A DNA stretch of 28,739 nucleotides from positions 1 through 28,739 of the forward strand of contig JAGZQO010000026.1 of assembly GCA_018382125.1 (NCBI GenBank). The letters are read 5' to 3'. This document shows, one piece after another, positions 25,010-28,739 of this stretch. The notes beneath the pieces are model-generated. The model saw only the letters and a program-made list of their open reading frames with translations. It had not been told where the DNA came from and ran no database searches. The position numbers were made by a program, and so were the translations under genes. Within the stretch, counting starts at the first letter, position 1. The number at the start of each line of letters is the position of its first letter. The DNA comes from Collinsella sp. Lineage in GTDB: Bacteria; Actinomycetota; Coriobacteriia; Coriobacteriales; Coriobacteriaceae.

Positions 25010-25082
25010 GGGCCGGGGCGCCTGCTTTGTTTTGAGAAGTTCGCGAAGCCCACCTCTCAAAACAAAGCAGGCACCCCGGCCC
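25010..25082. repeat. Long inverted repeat with 28-bp arms
   Basis: 25010-25037 and 25055-25082 are complementary over 28 bp with one mismatch and enclose a 17-nt loop that contains the palindrome TTCGCGAA. The second arm is A-rich near the loop and C-rich outside, as in the arms of the 69-nt-core repeats, but the core is absent. It lies 54 nt after the LacI-type stop codon and has no T-run. Confidence 0.85.
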
Positions 25083-25203
25083 TCGTCCGTAAGCTCTTCC
25101 GCTGGGCGAGCCATAGACGCCGCGCACCGATCTACTAAAGCATGAGCTTGAAATTGGTGCTATATTCGGCTTGAGTTGTTTAATGCTAGTACGGGAGGCT
25201 GAT

Positions 25204-25692
25204 ATGGGGCTGTTCAAGAAGAAAAACCCGCAGGATGCCTTTGATCCCGATGTGTTTACCATCACGGATACGATTTTGGACCCGCCGCGGTTTACGTTTT
25301 TGCCGGCTATCTACCAGGATGCCACGCGTCGCAAGTGGGCCGTGCATCAGCGCGGCGGCGAGCCGAAGATTTTTGACTATGCGGACGTGTTGCAGTGCGA
25401 AGTGGCCGAGGCGGGCGATCCGGAGGCCGAAGAAGCGGTCTCTAAACAGGAATTTGCCCAGCGTATCCTGGCAAATCCTGCCAAGGCAGCAAAAATAAAT
25501 GCTGCCAAGCGTAATATGTGTCTTGGTATGGGCGTTGTTGTGGCGGTTCAGACGGGAAAAGACGAGGTTTCCAAATTAGAGATTCCCGTTATGACCGACG
25601 AAGTCAAACGCGATTCAAGTCTATATAAGTCGTATCGGAATGTCGCCGAGAAGATCAAGGCAGAATTTGATGCCATGGGAGGGCTGGCCTAA
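25204..25692 (+). CDS. Small cytosolic protein of unknown function
   Basis: I do not recognise this 162-residue protein. It begins MGLFKKKNPQDAF and has a first half rich in beta-forming residues (FTITDTILDPPRFTFLPAIY ... RRKWAVHQRGGEPKIFDYAD) and a helical, charged second half. There is no signal peptide or membrane helix. GGGAGG at about 25193-25198 supports the start; an in-frame upstream ATG at 25171 lacks one. The stop is 38 nt before the first GntR gene, so they may share a transcript. Confidence 0.7.
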   Translation: MGLFKKKNPQDAFDPDVFTITDTILDPPRFTFLPAIYQDATRRKWAVHQRGGEPKIFDYADVLQCEVAEAGDPEAEEAVSKQEFAQRILANPAKAAKINAAKRNMCLGMGVVVAVQTGKDEVSKLEIPVMTDEVKRDSSLYKSYRNVAEKIKAEFDAMGGLA

Positions 25693-25730
25693 TTTTGGCG
25701 GCATACGTTTCTGAATGAGGAGTCTGTGCA

Positions 25731-26498
25731 ATGGCAGGCGAATCTTATGCAATTCCCCCCAAAGATCATGCTGTTGAGGGAATTCTTTGGTATATCCAGC
25801 ACCATCAGCTTGCCGGCGGCGATCGCCTGCCGGCCGAGCGCGTGCTGTGCGAAGAGATTGGCGTTTCGCGTACGGCGTTGCGTGCCGGTATCACGCGGCT
25901 TATCTCGTGTGGAACGCTCGAGAGCCGTCGCGGATCGGGCACGTATGTGTGTCCTCCCAAGCCGCTGAACATCTTCCAGGAAACGTATAACTTTTCCGAT
26001 GCTGTGCGGACTGCCGGCCTGCACCCCTCTTCTCGTCTGGTTTCCACCGGGACCATCGAGGCGGATGAGGCGCTTGCCGACAAGCTTGGGGTGGCTGTAG
26101 GCGCTCCCTTGCTCCGCATGCAGCGCGTTCGACTTATTGAGGGCGAGCCGGCGTCAATCGAGACCGCTCACGTTAACCTGTCCCTGTGCCCATCGCTTCC
26201 CGAGCACGATTTTGAGTGTGAGAGCCTTTACGATGTCTTGCTCAAAGAAGGTGGCGTGCGCGTTGAGCATGGACGTGAGCATATCTCCATCTCGCGTTTG
26301 AACGTCGAAGAGGCCGAGCTGCTCCAGCAAGAAGAGGGAACGCCGGTGTTCTATGAGAGCTCGATCGAATTTGATAAGGACATGCGTTTTGTGGAGCATT
26401 GCAAATCGGTGATTTTGCCCACAAAGTTCCGCTTTGCCGATAACGGCGAAGAGAACGGCATGAGGAGCGTGGCAGGTGAACAATGGCTGAAACAGTAG
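25731..26498 (+). CDS. GntR/UTRA transcription regulator 1
   Basis: The 255-residue protein has a winged helix at residues 10-78 (GDRLPAERVLCEEIGVSRTALRAGITRLI, RRGSGTYV) and a UTRA ligand domain (about 90-240; GEPASIETAHVNL, SLYDVLL). GAGGAG precedes the ATG. Its 3' end overlaps the next gene, a paralogue of the same architecture, by 16 bp, so translation is coupled. Downstream lie two SIS-domain sugar genes, the likely targets. UTRA regulators often sense phosphosugars, and FrlR-type members control Amadori-product loci. Confidence 0.88.
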   Translation: MAGESYAIPPKDHAVEGILWYIQHHQLAGGDRLPAERVLCEEIGVSRTALRAGITRLISCGTLESRRGSGTYVCPPKPLNIFQETYNFSDAVRTAGLHPSSRLVSTGTIEADEALADKLGVAVGAPLLRMQRVRLIEGEPASIETAHVNLSLCPSLPEHDFECESLYDVLLKEGGVRVEHGREHISISRLNVEEAELLQQEEGTPVFYESSIEFDKDMRFVEHCKSVILPTKFRFADNGEENGMRSVAGEQWLKQ

Positions 26499-27196
26499 AT
26501 GCCACCCCGGTTTATATGCGCATTCGACGCTGCATCGAGGAACGTATCGAGCGCGGTGCATATCCCACGGGTTCCATGATTCCGTCCGAAAAAGACCTCG
26601 CCGAGGAATTTGGTACGACACGCTTGACCATCCGAAGCGCTGTCGATGAGCTGGTTCGACGCGGGCAGATTCGCCGTGTTCGGGGAAAAGGTGCCTTTGT
26701 GGCGCAGAAAGTACCTACTTTTTTTGAACGCACGGTCGGTTTCCGTGAATCGGTCCGTGCTTCGGGCGGCGAGCCGTCCGTCCGTATTCTCGCGCGTTCC
26801 AAGCGTTATGCGGGGCCATATTACGCCGACCTGTTTGGCATCGCCGAGGACGACCTGCTCTATTCCGTTCGACGCCTGAACTGCATAAACGGTAGCCCCG
26901 TATCGATTGAGACGGCGCTGATTCCCTGCCTGCTGTTCCCAACCATCGAAGATATTGACGTGTCGGTCTTCAGTTTGTACGAGACCTATGAGATGCTGGG
27001 CCGAAAGCCAGTCATGGCACAGGAAAAGCTCGATATCGAGGCACTGGGCGCACGAGATGCCGGCCTCCTTGGACTGGAACAGGGCGATCTTGTTTTGCTT
27101 TTGGAATGCGTGAGCTATGACGCGAGCGGTCAGGCTATCGAGTATGTAAAGTCCTTCAATCGTGGCGATACGGGCGGCTACACCTATACGTACTAG
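26483..27196 (+). CDS. GntR/UTRA transcription regulator 2
   Basis: This 237-residue paralogue of the preceding gene has a winged helix at residues 8-75 (YMRIRRCIEERIERGAYPTG, IPSEKDLAEEFGTTRLTIRSAVDEL, RGKGAFV) and a UTRA domain (about 85-235; GSPVSIETALIPC, SLYETYEM). AGGTGA lies before its ATG inside the first gene. It keeps the classical linker LPSE/IPSEKDLAEEF more closely than regulator 1. The two could form heterodimers or read two ligands; two different palindromes lie in the intergenic region that follows. Confidence 0.9.
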   Translation: MAETVDATPVYMRIRRCIEERIERGAYPTGSMIPSEKDLAEEFGTTRLTIRSAVDELVRRGQIRRVRGKGAFVAQKVPTFFERTVGFRESVRASGGEPSVRILARSKRYAGPYYADLFGIAEDDLLYSVRRLNCINGSPVSIETALIPCLLFPTIEDIDVSVFSLYETYEMLGRKPVMAQEKLDIEALGARDAGLLGLEQGDLVLLLECVSYDASGQAIEYVKSFNRGDTGGYTYTY

Positions 27197-27252
27197 CTGG
27201 TATTTTGTGAATAACGGCTGGGAAACTAACCAGTTTTGATCGTTGGGTCAGC

Positions 27253-27262
27253 TGTATATACA
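27253..27262. promoter_or_regulatory. Palindrome TGTATATACA before the SIS gene
   Basis: This perfect 10-bp palindrome extends to TGTATATACAA and is close to the TreR-type GntR box TTGTATATACAA. It is 127 nt upstream of the SIS gene, where a GntR/UTRA operator is expected. Confidence 0.45.
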
Positions 27263-27350
27263 ACCTTACATGGCTCAAAATCGACCGTTCGCCGAAGGGG
27301 ATAAATTAATCGACAAAGAGGTATCAAAAAGCCGTAACCTGTAACTGTGA

Positions 27351-27360
27351 TTGATATCAA
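27351..27360. promoter_or_regulatory. Palindrome TTGATATCAA before the SIS gene
   Basis: A perfect 10-bp palindrome 29 nt before the SIS start codon, adjoining a possible -10 box TACTAA. A second candidate operator for one of the two upstream GntR proteins. Confidence 0.4.
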
Positions 27361-27389
27361 ATACTAATGATTTGTTACGAGGTGAGACG

Positions 27390-28505
27390 ATGAAGATGCT
27401 CGATTACGTTCAGCTTGCCCATGTGCGTATGGGAGAGAACCTCGAGCGTTCGTCTGAGCTGGTAGCGCAGCTCGTTGATATTTTCCAGTCCGGTTCTTTT
27501 GACGCGCTGCGCATCGTTGCTTCGGGTTCGTCGCGCCATGCTGCGGATTGCGCCCGCGATTACCTGCAAGATGCGCTGCAGATGCAGGTGTCCGTTGTGA
27601 CGCCCGAGGCCTTCGTCGATTTTGAACACACCTATCCACAGCATGCGCTTAACATTGCCGTCTCGCAGAGCGGCTATTCAACCAATACGATTGCGGCGCT
27701 CGATTACATGCGCGCACACGATATGGCTGCAGTTGCGCTCACGGCAAACGTCGAGGCACCCATCAAGGAACACGCTGACATCGTTCTTGACTACGGTGTG
27801 GGCGTCGAGTCGGTGGACTTTGTGACTCTGGGCGTCGAGGTTCTCGTTGAGTACCTGGTGCTCTTTGGTATTTACGGCGGTCAGGCGCGCGGAACGATTG
27901 ACGCCAAGGGCGTTGCTCAGCGTCTTGATGACCTGCGCGAGGCTATCCAGGCTAATGCCGTGATGTGCAAGACCGCCGAGGCATATGTCCAAGATCACAT
28001 GCTCGAGCTTTCTGAGCACATGCCCGCCATGGTCGTCGGCAACGGCCCCAACTATGGTGTTGCCGAGGAGGCAGCGCTCAAGCTGAGCGAGACCATCAAG
28101 ATTCCTGCCATGCATCACGAAGGCGAGGAGTTCGTCCACGGTCCCGAAATGCAGATCGTTCCGGGCTATCTGGTGTTTATCGTCGACGATCCGCAGGGGT
28201 CGGAGCGTCTTGCGAATATCGCCGATGCGCTATCGAACGTTACGGCAAAAACGGTGCTGCTCACGGCCCATCCCAAGGGTAGGGCTCACGAGGTTGCGGT
28301 GCCTCAGGTGGCTCCGCTGCTCAGCGCAATTCCCAATCTTGTGTTCTTCCAGACGATTGCGGCCATGATCGCCGAGCGTCTGAAGTCATGGAACGTGCAC
28401 CCGTATCTCGATGCCGTCTCCAAGCAAATGGAGGTCAAGGCAGAGGGCTACGAAGAGTCAGTCAATGCGCTTAAGGCCAAAGCGGCTGAGTGTTACGGAA
28501 TGTAA
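27390..28505 (+). CDS. Tandem-SIS sugar-phosphate isomerase/deglycase
   Basis: The 371-residue cytosolic protein holds two SIS folds (about residues 20-180 and 200-350). VASGSSRHAADCARDYL and AVSQSGYSTNTIAAL form the phosphosugar pocket of the first, and MVVGNGPNYGVAEEAALKLSET belongs to the second. The segment HEGEEFVHGPE (E247, H250) matches the active-site E-F-x-HGP pattern of FrlB-type deglycases and related isomerases. There is no glutaminase domain, so it is not a full GlmS. GAGGTGAG precedes ATG 27390; the in-frame ATG at 27351 is poorer. A second SIS gene follows 60 nt later and two GntR/UTRA regulators precede it. This layout recalls fructoselysine/glucoselysine 6-phosphate loci; the substrate is inferred. 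Confidence 0.85.
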   Translation: MKMLDYVQLAHVRMGENLERSSELVAQLVDIFQSGSFDALRIVASGSSRHAADCARDYLQDALQMQVSVVTPEAFVDFEHTYPQHALNIAVSQSGYSTNTIAALDYMRAHDMAAVALTANVEAPIKEHADIVLDYGVGVESVDFVTLGVEVLVEYLVLFGIYGGQARGTIDAKGVAQRLDDLREAIQANAVMCKTAEAYVQDHMLELSEHMPAMVVGNGPNYGVAEEAALKLSETIKIPAMHHEGEEFVHGPEMQIVPGYLVFIVDDPQGSERLANIADALSNVTAKTVLLTAHPKGRAHEVAVPQVAPLLSAIPNLVFFQTIAAMIAERLKSWNVHPYLDAVSKQMEVKAEGYEESVNALKAKAAECYGM

Positions 28506-28565
28506 GCGGGTTTTGATGCCCGTTGGCATGGGGGATGTGGAAACAACCCCAGAAAGGAGAGACAA

Positions 28566-28739
28566 ATGAAGGAAACCGAGAAGATCGAGATCATGCATTT
28601 CGACCAGGAGGGCTATCTCGAGGACGGCAAGGCGCTCTACGAGACCGGCAAGAAGATGACCGCGCTCGCCGACAAGGTCGCCGACGAGGGCTACGACGCC
28701 GTGTTCCTGATGGGCGTCGGCGGCACCTGGGACGAGCTC
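28566..28739 (+). CDS. Second SIS-domain protein, cut by the window end
   Basis: Fifty-eight codons are present (MKETEKIEIMHFDQEGYLED ...), ending in DAVFLMGVGGTWDEL, which resembles the first strand and phosphosugar loop of a SIS domain in FrlB-type deglycases. AAAGGAG precedes the ATG. With only 60 nt and no terminator after the preceding SIS gene, both are probably in one operon. The codon use is very GC-rich at third positions. The remainder lies outside the window. Confidence 0.7.
   Translation, partial: MKETEKIEIMHFDQEGYLEDGKALYETGKKMTALADKVADEGYDAVFLMGVGGTWDEL

Overview
The window is GC-rich DNA whose gene content fits a gut actinobacterium of the class Coriobacteriia, most likely Collinsella or a close relative. 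This is an inference from GC bias, codon use, twin-arginine lipoproteins and the mix of PTS, CUT1 ABC and SIS-type sugar genes; there is no rRNA or marker gene in the window to prove it. I see no insertion sequence, CRISPR array, rRNA or prophage. One tRNA (Gln, UUG) is present.

Layout. Bases 1-475 hold an edge-truncated repeat, a promoter with an operator-like palindrome, and a short Ile/Val-rich leader peptide followed by a terminator, all ahead of a CstA-type carbon-starvation transporter (476-2365). A gene with a JetD-like TOPRIM domain follows (2549-4729), then a second repeat copy and tRNA-Gln. Three minus-strand genes come next: a peptidoglycan-binding-domain protein, a polyprenyl synthetase, and an unusual PTS EIIC-EIIB protein fused to a HAD phosphatase (7368-9818).

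The centre (7.4-19.9 kb) reads as an alpha-glucoside/maltodextrin island: the PTS-HAD fusion, a divergent TreR-like GntR repressor, a four-gene ABC importer (binding lipoprotein, two permeases, ATPase), and convergent malQ and glgP. Five near-identical palindromes (consensus TTGTTTAAACAA) lie in front of the PTS gene, the repressor, the ABC operon and malQ, which suggests one regulon. Imported oligosaccharides would be remodelled by MalQ and phosphorolysed by GlgP; the PTS route would give a sugar phosphate that the fused HAD domain could dephosphorylate. galE lies next to this island.

The right part holds a secreted coiled-coil cell-wall hydrolase, a third repeat copy, murB, a LacI-type regulator, a long perfect-arm hairpin, a small unknown protein, two overlapping GntR/UTRA regulators and two SIS-domain genes, the last cut by the window edge. 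The final cluster resembles loci for phosphorylated amino-sugar or Amadori-product deglycation.

The most striking non-coding structures are (i) a repeat family with a fixed 69-nt core and copy-specific but self-complementary long arms, seen at three loci; (ii) six copies of a 15-bp motif in alternating orientation at a strict 40-41 bp pitch between the ABC operon and glgP; and (iii) the Ile/Val leader in front of cstA.
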